Below, one piece after another: positions 14,801-25,940 of a stretch of 64,000 nucleotides of DNA (position 1 is its first letter; every line of letters starts with the position of its first letter). Position numbers and translations under genes: made by a program. The notes below the pieces were generated by a model. It did no database searches, was not told where the DNA came from, and saw nothing but the letters and a program-made list of their open reading frames with translations. Source of the stretch: Piromyces finnis (lineage: Eukaryota; Neocallimastigomycota; Neocallimastigomycetes; Neocallimastigales; Neocallimastigaceae); assembly GCA_002104945.1 (NCBI GenBank), contig MCFH01000048.1, forward strand, positions 310,001 to 374,000, written 5' to 3'.

Positions 14801-16217
14801 ATCTATTTTATCACTGTCCATTAAATTAAAACGTTTTAATGCATTAGGGCGTTTTAAACTGACTTTAGGTTTCAATACAAAACTACTACTTTTTTTTACT
14901 GAGTTTAATTTCATACTAGAATTGAAACCAAATTTAGTGGTGGTTGATGCTTTTGATAATGAAATAGACATAGTTGGCTTGGCTATTGGTGTAGTTGGTT
15001 TTAAGTTAATAGATAATGAAGATAATGAAGATTTTTGGGTATCATTTTTTAGTGGTTGGGAATTGTCTTCATTATTGATGGTTTTTGTTTCTTCTACAGC
15101 ATTTTTCTGTTCTTCTAATTTTTTCTGTTGTTCTAATTCATTCTTTTGTTTTATTTTTTTCCATTGTTCCATTCTTTCTCTTCTTTGTCTTAGAATATCA
15201 TTAATTGGTTTCTATTATTATAAAATAATATTAAAAAAAAAATAAAGTTAAATAATATATAAATATTTAATAATTTTTGTTTTCCTAAAATTTTTATAAT
15301 TGAATGGTATTTTTTTTTAATTTCTTTTTTTCTATCAATAAAATAAAATAAATAATCTTTACTTGATCTATACAATTATATTCTTTTATTTCATTATATG
15401 TTATTATATATATATGTTTTTTTTTAAAAAAAAAAAAGAAAGAAAAAAAATAATAATGATTTAACATACGATGAATAAAATTTAGATTAATTATTTGAAA
15501 TAAATTAAATATTATATTATAAAATGAATAATTCGATAAAAAATATATATATTTAACTTTATAATTAATTTGGTAATGATGAATTAAATTAGAAATATTT
15601 AAAAAAACAATAATAACCTTTTCATCTTTTTTGGTTTCAGTTGTGGTAGTTGTAGTTAGTTGCATTGTTTCTGTTTCATTTTGTTTTTGTAATGAAGAAA
15701 TTGATGGAGATTGTATCTTTTCTGTTTTTTCTAAATTGTCATTCACAACTGTTTCTGATATTGGTTTTGTTTCAGTAATTGGTATTGATGAATTAACTAC
15801 ATCTTTTTTTTCTTCTTCTATAGTAGATGTTTCTGTTGGTTGTTGTTTTATTTCTGGTAATACTTCTACTTTTGATGAAGTTTCTGTTGAAATCTCAGAT
15901 TGTGTTATAATTCCGGACATTGCATCAGATTCTTCAGCTTTATTAATTTTTTCTTGAGAAGATTTATGATGGTGTCTACTACTATGACGGTGCTTTTCTC
16001 TTTTTTCATCATATCTACTATTATATCTGTCGTCATCTCTATATCTTTCTTCATCTTTGTATCTATCATATTCTCTATATTTGTCTTCATCTCTATACCT
16101 ACTTTCATCTCTATATCTTTCTCTACTTTCACTATAATCATGGTATCGACTAGAATGGTGACTTGAATGCTTTCTATGCCTTTCTCTTTCTCTTTCTCTA
16201 CTACTATGTCTTCCCAT
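11860..16217 (-). CDS. PRP5: Pre-mRNA splicing DEAD-box RNA helicase Prp5/DDX46, five exons
   Basis: ATP-dependent helicase that remodels U2 snRNP for branch-site recognition during prespliceosome assembly in the nucleus. Exons (minus) are 16217-15618, 15211-14132, 13908-12787, 12675-12256 and 12111-11860; every join is frame 0 with GT/AG introns and predicts 1157 residues. Residues 1-60 are an RS-like region of Arg/Glu/Asp/Tyr repeats; 200-390 is low-complexity acidic and Ser/Thr-rich. Motifs: motif I AKTGSGK (554-560), Ia TPTRELA (590-596), II DEAD (667-670), III SAT (698-700), V ARGLD (821-825), [12 protein letters not shown] (846-855). The C-terminus (1045-1157) matches the KH-like end of DDX46, with [12 protein letters not shown], and ends GRYTVI. 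The usual DPLD motif before the helicase core reads DALD (388-391). Length is slightly above human DDX46. Catalytic residues are intact, so it should be functional. Confidence 0.95.
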
Positions 16218-16534
16218 TTTTTTTTTTTTTAATATTTATTTTAAGTATTTTAAATATTATTTTTTTACAAAAGGTATTCAAATTAAAAATTTATCAAAAA
16301 TTTTTTTTAAAAAAAAAATTTAATATATATATATTAATATATAAGAAAAAAAATTTTGAGAATTTTCAATAGAGTTTTAAATTAATAAATTAATGGATTA
16401 TACATTGGTAAATAAAATAATGCTGCTACTACTATTACAACTACAACAACGACTAATACTACTAATAACAAATAATAAAATAATATATATAAGTTTTTTT
16501 TAAAATAAAAAATATAGATATATAGATATACATT

Positions 16535-16651
16535 AAGTTTGGAAAAAATATTTTTTATGATATACTTTTACAAAATAATGAGTTACCAACACAAACTTAC
16601 ACCGAACTTCTTTATCAATCAATATTAAAAATTCTGGATAAATATAATTAA
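16535..16651 (+). pseudogene. Short protein-like relic
   Basis: Thirty-eight in-frame codons ending at TAA with balanced composition (ending QSILKILDKYN), unlike the Lys/Asn/Ile/Phe noise around it. No start codon, no acceptor-like context and no recognisable family. Either an exon remnant or chance. Confidence 0.25.
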
Positions 16652-17205
16652 AATACAAAACTCATTTATATTTCTATATAGTATGTATTCAATAATATTA
16701 TTAGTTTTATTTTTAATTTTTATTTTAAATATATATTAAGAGAAAAATGTATAAAATTCCATTCTTAAATAAATGGAAAACATGGACAACAAAAGAGGAA
16801 ATATAATTAAAATTCCCATTTTTTGAAAATTTCCTGGCTAAAAGTCTGGTAGAGGTCGGATTTTTTCTGGCAAAAAAGTCTGGCTAAAATCGCCAACAAT
16901 CTAAGATAATTACTATTATTTATTAAAAACATTTTTCATTTAAATAATAAATTCATTATTTCTGTTGCTAAACTTATTTATATATAACTAAATATTATTT
17001 ATTTAAAATATAAATATATCAACAAGATTAATAAAAAAAAACACGAAATAATACCAACTATATTCAATACAAAACTGATACTAATAGTTCAAATAATTAT
17101 ATTTTAAAGCAATTTTATAAAGGTCAATGTATAATATTAAATTTTTAATTTCAAAAAATTGTAACTTTAATTAAAAATAAATAAATATAAGATTGAATGC
17201 ATCTT

Positions 17206-17439
17206 CTAAGTTTTAGTAGTCTTGGGAAAAAGCTTCATTTTGATCAAACTACGAACTTTTTGTATAGTAATATTTTGTACATTATAATCATCATCGTCAT
17301 AACATTGGATTAAAAAAATAGTATAAATAAATTTATTATGAACTCTAAAAATTTTATGTATATTATTTCCAAATAAAATTTGAAACTATACTTCTTCATA
17401 CATTTGTAATTTATTAATAGACCATATATGATTAATATG
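17206..17439 (-). pseudogene. Protein-like relic with one in-frame stop
   Basis: Minus strand, 78 codons in one frame interrupted by a single TAG at 17388-17386 and ending at TAG 17208-17206. The translated text has protein-like composition, including an acidic run CYDDDDYNVQNI and a basic tail KMKLFPKTTKT. No start and no family recognised; probably the 3' end of a decayed gene. Confidence 0.35.
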
Positions 17440-18455
17440 CCTTTTTTTTTATTATGCATATTAATTCTAATTCATTTAATAATATATTTACTTTTTATTT
17501 TGTAAGAAATTATCATTTTAATGTAATTATTTATAATATATAATATTTTCTTTATTTTATATGAAATATTTATATATTAAAATATTATAATATTCAATAT
17601 TATTATTAAAAACTATCATTAAATGTTTCACAATAAACCAACAATAAAATTCATTAATTCATTTCAATTTTATTTATAATAAATTTTTTTTTATGTTAAA
17701 TTTAATACCAATTTAAATTAAAAATAAGAGTTTATTATTAAAAATTTAAAAATTTTTATAATTAAATAATACAAGTTTCTTTTTTTTTCTTTTTTCTTCT
17801 TCTTATATAAAGATAATAACAAATAAATTATTATTCAAAATAATTGTAAGAATAATAAATACTATATATTTAAATTATTAATAAAATTATTACATTATAT
17901 TTATCTATCTTTATACTTTTTATTTTTTACTACCATGTTATTGGGGATTATCTTTATTATTCCAATTATACAATGGAAGATATTGAGAAATTAAAAGTGT
18001 TAAGTAAAAATTCATTTACAATTAAACTGATATCTATTCTAAACATATTAATGTGATTAAACATATTAATAATTAAATAATATAAATAAATTTTCTTCTT
18101 TACATTCTTTTTTTTATTCTTGTCAATTATTTGACATATTGATAAATTATATTATATGTATATTATTTTTACAAAAAGAGTTATTTCGTTAAATGAAAAA
18201 TGAAAAATTGAAAAATGCCTATTTAATTCATTTGATGATATACTATATTGATTATAATAGGGAAAAGGCTAAATTGTATAGATTTAATGTTTTCTGTCAT
18301 AAAATGAAAAACTTTTTTTTTACGATTCTTATTCAAAAATAGATGATCTTCATATATTGAAAGATACTATTCTTTATTACTAAAGATAATGATATAGAAT
18401 ATAGATTTCATGGTAATTCAACCTATAATATATAAATCATGCATCCCGTAGTAAG

Positions 18456-18725
18456 GCTGGACATGAAAATGGGTATTGTAAAACAGACATATGTAATTAT
18501 AATAGAGAATGATTTTCCAATAATTGTATTAATAATACATGTATGATTAATGAAAACAATCCTACTGATAATTATAGAACTTATAATCATCTTAATGAAT
18601 ACGGAATTAAATGGTCATTACTTAGAAAAGAAAAATGCCATTCTGATGTAGAATATAGAGGAGATGAAAAATGCTATAATAGCATATGTTCTCTATATGA
18701 TTATCAAAAAAAAAAATTATTATAG
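18456..18725 (+). pseudogene. Relic of a cysteine-patterned secreted-type protein
   Basis: One frame reads GHENGYCKTDICNYNRE, a TGA stop at 18510-18512, then FSNNCINNTCMINENNP and, after a spacer, KEKCHSDVEYRGDEKCYNSICS before a natural-looking end. Repeated C-x4-6-C blocks with Asn/Asp-rich spacers resemble the expanded cysteine-repeat secreted families I associate with anaerobic gut fungi, which is an inference from memory. No signal peptide or start codon remains and the stop splits the repeats, so it is not functional. Upstream sequence shows no continuation in this frame. Confidence 0.4.
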
Positions 18726-19697
18726 TGTATATATGACTATATGACAGTTTTATTATATTTATTATTGAACTATTATTAGTAAAATATTATGTATGGTAAT
18801 TTGTAGATAAAAAAGTAAAATAATAAATTTTAATTTAAAGCTATACTACTAAACTCTTAGTAGTATTACTTTAAGAATTTATATGGAAAAACAGGAAAAT
18901 AACAATTAAAGAAATTTATAAAGACAATATTGCATTTTAATTAATATATATAAAAGATTAAAAATATTTAATATTTTTTTTTGAAAAATATATAATTTTC
19001 TGGAAAAATATTAAAAAAATGTATTTAGTAAGATTAACAAAAATAATATATTTAACAACAGTAATAATATATGATATTTGCTGTTTCGTTCTTTGAACAA
19101 TATGAAGGCTTTTCATTTTCTTTATTAATATTAAATTATTTTCTTGTTCTATTTTCTTTTAATTGCAAAATTGGATTTTTTAAAATATTACAATTTTTGT
19201 TATAATAACTCTTTATTTAAGTTATATACTTATAAAGATAAAAATAGTGTATATAGCATGAGTAATCATGTATTAAAATTATATGTATATATAACTTATA
19301 AAATTATAATATTTTGAAAAATCAATTTTGCAAGTAAAATAAAACAATAAAATAATTATTTTTAAAATTCCTTAAGTCCTCAAATTAAACATTTTTTTTA
19401 AATTTTTGATTGAATTCCTATTATATTTATACAAAATATAGGAAATTGATGATAATGTAAAACTTTGTAATCATTTATTATATATTAATAGAAGGATGGA
19501 AAAATAATATAAACTTAGAAAAAGAATATTATTAAATTACAACCTATTACTTATTACTAATTATTATTATATATAAATCCAATTGAAACTAATCTAATTA
19601 TATAATAAAATAATAAAATTAAATTAAAACTAATTTGAGTAAATTCAAAATTTATAAATAGATAATATTATTAAATATTTGAAATTATTTTGAATAT
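18726..19697. other. Non-coding AT-rich spacer with LTR X scrap
   Basis: No gene. Around 19590-19662 the words AATAATAAAAT, AAACTAA and TTTGAGTAAA(T/C)TCAAAATT match the middle of LTR X (entries 31450-32239 and 58721-59308), so an internally deleted LTR X fragment seems to lie beside copia A. Confidence 0.45.
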
Positions 19698-21843
19698 TTA
19701 TGACACTACAATTTTGTTATTTGTAATACGGTATACGATGGGATTAGTATCGTAACCGAGAAAGATACCTGGAAGAGAAAATCTAATGAACTTCTTTCGA
19801 AATTGTTTAGGAACGAAAAAGTAAACTTTCCAACCAAAAACCTTAAAGTTATTAAAGTCAACTTTATCCTCATAAAACATTTCGTAGGGATATTTGTTAT
19901 TAATATCTTTAGGGGAATTCTATTATGAATATATTTAACGGTGTTAACAACATCTTCCTAAAATTTATGGTGAGTTTCGCATCTTTGAGCATAGCAGAGG
20001 CGTTATAAATAAGAGTATTGTTTAAACGTTCTGCTCTACCATTTTGTTGTGGATTGTAAGGAATGGTAAATTAGTGAATAATACCATTTTGTTCACAAAA
20101 AGAAGTAAAGTTGTTGTTTGTGAACTCTGTACCATTGTCGGTTTTTATGTATTTAATATATTTATAAAAAATGTTTTTAACTTTGTTATACCAATTAATA
20201 AAAGTAGTATAAACATCACTTTTATTTTTAATGAATAAAACCCATGCGTATTTAGAGTGGTCATCTAGAATAGAAAGGAAGTATTTGTTGCCTTGAATTG
20301 AAGTATCGGAAGAGTTAACAAGATCCATATGAATGAGTTCAAAAGGTTTCTTAGCCTTATGTTTATTTGGAGAATATGACTTATTCTTAAGTTTTGATTG
20401 AGCATATATCTCACATTTATTAGATATTTTTATTTTTGATAATTTATCTTTTAGAAGGTCTATATTGAAATGACCTAATCTTCTGTTCCATAAGTCAAAG
20501 TCGTTGTTTTTAATATTTTTGTCTAAATTATCACAGTAAACATGTTGTTTATTTTTATTATTAAATTTGAAATTAATTATTTTAATATACATGTTTAATC
20601 GTAAAGTATGTAATTTTCCGGAATATTACATATTTTCTTTTTGTTATCTTCTAATATATTAACATATCTAACATTTTTAAATTTATAAAAAATGATTTTA
20701 TAGTTTTGATCAATAAGTTGATCAATAGAAATAAGATTTCTTTTAAATTCAGGAACATAAAGAAAATCATATAAAGTTAATTTTATGTTATTAATATAAC
20801 CTGTGAATGTACCAGTTTTGAGTAAAAACATTCACCATTTGCTACATTTATGTATATATTACAGTCTGATAGGTTGGATAAAATGCTAATATCATTGATT
20901 ATATTGAAAAAAGCACCTGAATCTAATGTCTAACAGATGATTTTGTTTTTATCCATACTAACATCTCGGTTTAAGAATGAATGAGTCGGATTCTAGTCCA
21001 AACTCTGATTCATAATCGCATGAGAAATTTTCTTCTGAACTGGAATTTTGGAAATAATTTCTTATTTGATATTCTTTTTGTTTTTCCAACAGTCCTTAGC
21101 TATGTGGCCAGACCTGTAACAGATATGGCGCTTTTTGTTGGTACGGCTGCCTTTGGTAACATTATTGGTTTCAGTGCTATATCCAACATTTTTATTTTTA
21201 TATTGTTGATTATTTAGTACTTTTAAAAATTGTAATCTTAGGACGGTGATTTCCATATGCTTCTTGCATTTATCCCAGTTATTTTGGCATATGATTATAC
21301 TAGAAAATATAATCACATCTGTAGGCAATAATTTATAGAAAAAATTAAATTTTTTATCATTTGATTTGGGTTCATTTAACCCAAGTTTGCTAAACATATT
21401 TTTCATGTTGGAAATGTTCATGTAAATGTCATCACTTGGCCTGAATTTGATTTTAATTCATTAAGGAGGAAAGTTTGTTTTTCATGGTCGCCCTTGTTAT
21501 TCGTGATTTTCAGTAGGTTCCATATTTTGAATGCAATGTTTTTAGAAAAATCACTTTATTATGAACTTCTTTATTTATATTGTGACTGAGAAATAATCTA
21601 GTTCTTGTATCTTCTAAGATCCTATCTTCAGTCACTTCGCTACAGTACATAAGTGGATTTTTCCTCCACTTGTATGTGTTTCTTCAGGTTTTCTTTCGGA
21701 CTTTTCATTTTCTTTAATTTTTCAGAGTTGATGTACTGGTAAAGTTTATTGGTCTTCATAATCATTTTTATATCTTCTGCCCATATCCTGTAGTTTCCAC
21801 CGATAAGCTCTTCTTTGGTATTTATGAAATTTTTAGTGTTCAT
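19698..21843 (-). pseudogene. Copia gag-protease-integrase, decayed
   Basis: Gag begins at ATG 21843 (MNTKNFINTKEELIGGNYRI), passes through frameshifts, and carries a zinc knuckle whose second cysteine is lost (CYRSGHIAKDCW instead of CX2CX4HX4C). The protease-proximal segment (20595-20831) keeps YDFLYVPEFKRNLISI. Next come the pre-integrase box LWNRRLGHF (about 20475) and the integrase core with IHMDLVN and KTDNGTEF. The third catalytic region (PQQNGRAERL) follows an in-frame stop near 20070. The last piece (19698-19880) is the KVFGWKVYFF...GIFLGYD integrase tail. No reverse transcriptase or RNase H follows. Non-functional. Confidence 0.85.
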
Positions 21844-21987
21844 CTTTAAATTATGTTTTTAATTAAATTTTAAAATTTTAATTTTTTTTGAAATCTTGAA
21901 ATTTCTTTTTAATTAGGTGGTATTATGTTGTATTTAGTATTTACTTATTACTTACAACACTGAGAATCATACTGAAATTCTTAATCT
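19698..21987 (-). mobile_element. Truncated Ty1/copia element A
   Basis: Minus-strand copia element retaining the end of its 5' LTR (LTR end TTTAACA at about 21987), a priming region beginning GATTAAGA, gag, protease and most of the integrase, then ending abruptly at about 19698 without reverse transcriptase or 3' LTR. Its right flank abuts an unrelated Ty3 scrap at about 22014, so the LTR is cut to about 27 bases. It is a diverged relative of copia D at the right edge. Confidence 0.8.
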
Positions 21988-22014
21988 GTTAAATTTATTA
22001 TTTGACAAATCATT

Positions 22015-22477
22015 AACTCTTCGATAGTCCACGCACATTCTCCATTTCCCATTGTGCTTCGGGACCAAAACCACTGGAGAAAACCATTCCGAGAAAGATG
22101 ACTCGATTAACTTTATTAATTAATTTGGACAACTCTTCCTTAAGTATATCAGATTTAAACTTTACTAACCTATACGATCTTTGTTTAATTAATTTTACTC
22201 CTGGCTTTAAGTTAATTTTATGAAGAGTCAGTTTCGAAGGAGTTAGTTCTTAAGAAGAAGTAGCAATGATTTCAATATTTTCTTTCAATATTCGAACAAT
22301 TTGTTCTCGATACTTTTCATTAAGAGTCTCAGTAAAGTTTTCATGGTGAATATATTCTGAAGTGGGTAAGCCTTCAATCTTTTTCAAATTACTTTTAAAA
22401 TCTTCATCACCAACTCTTCGTACCATACATACAATCTTTTCCTCTTCATCATAATTATAATTCAACACATTTACCAT
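22015..22477 (-). pseudogene. Ty3/gypsy fragment: end of protease linker to start of reverse transcriptase
   Basis: Minus strand, from ATG 22477 through an acidic linker ending ENIEIIATSS (stop near 22250). Across a frame break, sequence reads HKINLKPGVKLIKQRSYRL and then, in another frame, [19 protein letters not shown] and [11 protein letters not shown]. This is the conserved opening of a Ty3-type reverse transcriptase. The fragment is unlike chromoviruses 1-4 (which have [10 protein letters not shown] here), so it belongs to another Ty3 lineage. Both ends are cut. Confidence 0.75.
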
Positions 22478-22645
22478 TTATACTGAATAGTAATTCTCTT
22501 AGTTTACTTTTGGATATTTTTTGTTTATTTATTTTTGAATACTCTTTATTTACTTTTGAATACACTTTGTTTACTCTTAGAAATACTCTTGGACTAATCT
22601 GGATAAATATTGAATTATTGAACTTCACGATTTAAGGAAAAGAAG

Positions 22646-24635
22646 ATGAATCATCAAAGCAACTACGACGACGCCACTCTCAATGATGGATTTGCTGGCG
22701 ACAGTAGTACCTCAAAGGCTTTTTGGCAAAACTTGAACTTATTTTTATGCTTTATCCTGATAGACATAATTGTGATGAAGCTAAAATAGTCTACCTAATT
22801 TCAAGGTTATACGATGATGCCATGAATTGGGTCGCAACAATAATTGATAACCACGACCCATGTTTAGAAGACTACACCGCCTTTACTAAGAGAATGAAAG
22901 CCTTTTATAGAGGTGAGGATATTATTTTCAGCGCAAACCAAAAAACTTAGAACCTTAAAACAAAAACGTATTGGTGAAATTAGAGAATATATTCTCGAGT
23001 TCAACTGATACTCTGGAGAATCGACTATCCCCACATAGGCCATACGCCTGTGAGATACAACTCAAACCAGAATCAAAACTATTTTATAGACTCATCTACC
23101 ATCTACCCTTTAACTGATTTGGAATCCAAAGCCCTTAAAACTTATATTGATGAAAATCTTTCTAAAGGTTTCATACGTAAGTCCAAATCCCCTGCTGGAG
23201 CGCCCGTACCGTTTGTACCGAAGAAAAACAGAGAATTACGTATGTGTGTAGATTATAGACAGCTCAACAACATCACAATACGTGACTCTTACCCTCTTCC
23301 CCTCATCAATGATATGCTGGAACACTTAGGCGAAGCTATGATATTTTCAAAACTTGACTTAAGATCGGCCTATAATTTAGTCAGAATCAAAAAAAGCGAT
23401 GAATACAAGACAGCCTTTACATGTAAATATGGCCATTTTGAGTACTTAGTTATACTTTTCGGGTTAAAGAATGCCCCTGCTGTATTCCAACATTTCATTA
23501 ATGATGTCTTCGAAGATATTCTCGGAATATACGTTTACAGTTATATCGATGATATAATTGTTTTTTCTAAAAGTTATCAAGATCATGTCAATCATCTTAT
23601 TAATGTTCTTAAAAAGTTACGTTCTGCTGGACTCTACGCTAAGTTGGAGAAATGTAAATTTTTTGCCCAGTACATAGACTTCTTAGGACACCAAATCTCT
23701 TTTGATGGAATCTTTATGGACTCCAAGAAAGTTTCCTCTATTTTAGACTGGCCAACTCCAACGAACATTAAAGAAGTTCAGTCTTTTTGGATTTTCCAAT
23801 TACTACAGAAGATTTATCCCAAAATTTGCTCATTTAGCTCATCTTCTTAACTCTCTTCTGAAGAAGAACATCAAGTTCTATTAGTCTAAAGAAGCAGATT
23901 CTGCCCTCGCTACTTTGAAATCTTTATTCGCATCTGCCCAAATCCTTGCATACCCCAATCGTGATCTACCCTTCCTTGTAGAAACAGACGCCAGCAATTT
24001 CGCTATTAGCGCGGTGTTATCACAAAAATCCACTACTGATAGGAAAACACATCCTGCTGCATTTTTCTCAAGATCCCTCACTGCTGCTGAGAGAAATTAC
24101 CCCATTTATGATAAGGAACTTCTCGCGATTGTTGCTTCTTTGGAAAACTGGAGAAATTTGTTAAAAGATACTTCAACTCCGATCATCGTAACCTATTGTT
24201 TCAGAAGAAGCCGGAAAAGATGACTCAAAGACTCGTTCGGTGGTCACTTTTCATTTCTGAATTCAACTTTAAGATTGTTTATCGTTCAAGTGCTTCCAAT
24301 GACAAATCTAACGCCCTTTCAAGAAGACCTGATTACTTTGACTCCACTGTACTTGATAATAAAATCCCTTTTACAGTATTACGCCCAGAGAACTTTTGTG
24401 CTGTTGCCACTCCTATTATTTCTTCATTATCAAGCAAAATCTTTACTGAATGTAAAAATGATAAATTTTATTTGGATATCTGTAACTACCTTGAAAATAA
24501 GAATTTACCTGTTCCACATGCCAATACCAATTTATTCTCTCTCAGTAATAGTTTCCTTCTTTTCAACTTTAAGATATATGTTCCACTTAATACTCGTGTT
24601 GATGTGTTATCCATTTGTCATGACAGCCCTTCGGC
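22646..24635 (+). pseudogene. Chromovirus 1, 5' half (gag remnant, RT, RNase H, start of integrase)
   Basis: Starts MNHQSNYDDATLNDGFAGDS and frameshifts into the gag text ELIFMLYPDRHN. At about 23040 it jumps from gag directly to [12 protein letters not shown], so the gag C-terminus, zinc knuckle and protease are deleted. RT (23050-23800) keeps [21 protein letters not shown] and the YIDD site; a frameshift follows near 23787. RNase H (23900-24200) keeps VETDASNFAISA. A tryptophan codon became TAG at about 23881. Reading ends in HDSPSA at 24635 where chromovirus 2 is inserted; it resumes at 31130. No 5' LTR is visible to the left. Confidence 0.9.
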
Positions 24636-25047
24636 TGTAATGAATACTAGAAATAACTAAATTGTCTTAGTGGTTAGTAGCTAAGACTTTGAGTCTGAAT
24701 GACACTAGTTCGAGACCTCATAGATACTATTTTAAAAAAATTATAATTTTATTTTATATGAAGATTATTGATTGGTTAAGAATTTTAAGTTGAAAAAATT
24801 TTATAAATTAATTTAAAAAATTTTTAGTATAAATACGAGTGAATTTTCCCAAATATTTTAAAGAATCGAGATTTTATTAATAAATAATTATATTATTAAA
24901 CACTAACTTATTAAGTTAAATTCTATGTGTTTTTAATGATATTTTTATAAATTAATAATTTACAGAATATTTTAAAGTGTTAATATTACTAAGTTATTTA
25001 GTAAATATTATAATTTGTTTTTATTGTTAAAGACACATTTCTTTAAA
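24636..25047 (+). repeat. 5' LTR of chromovirus 2
   Basis: Begins TGTAATGAATAC. U3 (24636-24867) holds a tRNA-like unit at about 24664-24725: A-box-like TAGTGGTTAGTAGC (24668-24681), a small stem AGACT/AGTCT (24684-24696), B-box-like AGTTCGAGACC (24707-24717), then TTTT. The TATA box is 24828-24835. R/U5 would run 24868-25047. The 3' LTR (30691) repeats all of these features. Confidence 0.85.
24828..24878 (+). promoter_or_regulatory. LTR promoter: TATA box and inferred RNA start
   Basis: TATAAATACGAGTG starts at 24828. Exactly 40 bases after its first T lies GAGATTTTATT (24868-24878), the 11-mer whose reverse complement spans the LTR end at 25047-25057. Chromovirus 3 has the same TATA word and the same 40-base spacing. 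The RNA start at 24868 is inferred from that complementarity, not measured. Confidence 0.65.
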
Positions 25048-25057
25048 ATAAAATCTC
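25047..25057 (+). other. Putative self-primer binding site of chromovirus 2
   Basis: AATAAAATCTC overlaps the last base of the 5' LTR by one and is the perfect reverse complement of GAGATTTTATT at 24868-24878. No TGG-initial tRNA 3'-end complement is present here. The arrangement matches Tf1-type self-priming, in which the first 11 bases of the RNA fold back on the primer site. Confidence 0.65.
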
Positions 25058-25940
25058 CTTATAATATAAAAGCTTAATACCTTAGTGTTTAAGAAATTGT
25101 TATAGATAAAACTTTTAAGTTTTATTGTTGAAGCTTTTCTTTAAAGAAATATTTTTACTTAAAGTAGTAGAATTAGTACGCTTTAGAAGCGGTATATAAT
25201 TCAAACTATAAAAAGTAAAAGATTAACGGGATCGAGTTTAACCTGTACAATAATTGGGTTGGCAGGCTCTGAGCTATTCTACTTTGAATAAGGAAGTAGG
25301 AGAATCCGAGGTACACCACGTACAAGACGCTGTAATAAGCAAGCTGGCGTGAGATTTATAGTTGTATACTATCTTTTGCTGTTTGATTATAGACCGGAAA
25401 ATAGCCGGAAATGCCTTACTTTAATAAAATAATATTTCTTAATTAATACATTTTAAAATTAAGTTTTCTAATAAAACAATTTCTAATTTTTAATTATAAT
25501 TATTAATTGTTAAGACAATTTATTAAAATTGTAATAATATAAAATAATATTCTTTATAACTCCTTTAGCGTGAGAAGTTAAACTCTTATACATAATACTT
25601 CTACGTTCGGATAAGGTTGATATAGGGAAAGAAAACCTGTAATAATTTTTATTGCTAACAATAAGTTAGACACTAAAAAAAAAATTTTTTACACCGTTCC
25701 TTTCTTTTATTAATTTAATTAATTTAACAATCGACTTTATACGTGTTATCGTGAAGAGCTACGAAGGACTTATTATAAAGAATAAAACAGGTTATATATT
25801 TGATGGTTTAACACTATATAATCTGGTTTATATTATTATTTAATAAAAAGATTTACTCAATTAATAAATATAATTAAATACTTTATTCTATTATTTTTAC
25901 AAATTTATTAAAGCTTATTAAAGAAAACATCATAAGTACT
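25058..25940 (+). other. Untranslated leader of chromovirus 2
   Basis: About 880 bases between primer site and gag. A less AT-rich core at 25185-25410 contains short complementary words (TTCTACTT near 25277 with AAGTAGGAGAA near 25295, and CCGG near 25393 with CCGG near 25403). The end (25735-25790) has a CGACTTTA...TATCGTGAA(G/A)AGCTA motif that recurs at about 56750, suggesting a conserved leader signal. No open frame. Confidence 0.5.

Larger units (their letters stand above)
16218..18455. other. Gene-poor spacer with coding relics
   Basis: Upstream of the Prp5 start the DNA is AT-rich and non-coding apart from two short relics listed separately (16535-16651 and 17206-17439). A less AT-rich island at 16835-16905 repeats the word AGTCTGG three times; I cannot assign it. 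A 49-codon frame at 18193-18342 (plus) may be a further relic of the pseudogene to its right, but has no recognisable motif. Confidence 0.5.

Noticed and set aside
14631-16166. Long plus-strand frames opposite Prp5
   Set aside because: Antisense shadows of the low-complexity N-terminal exons.
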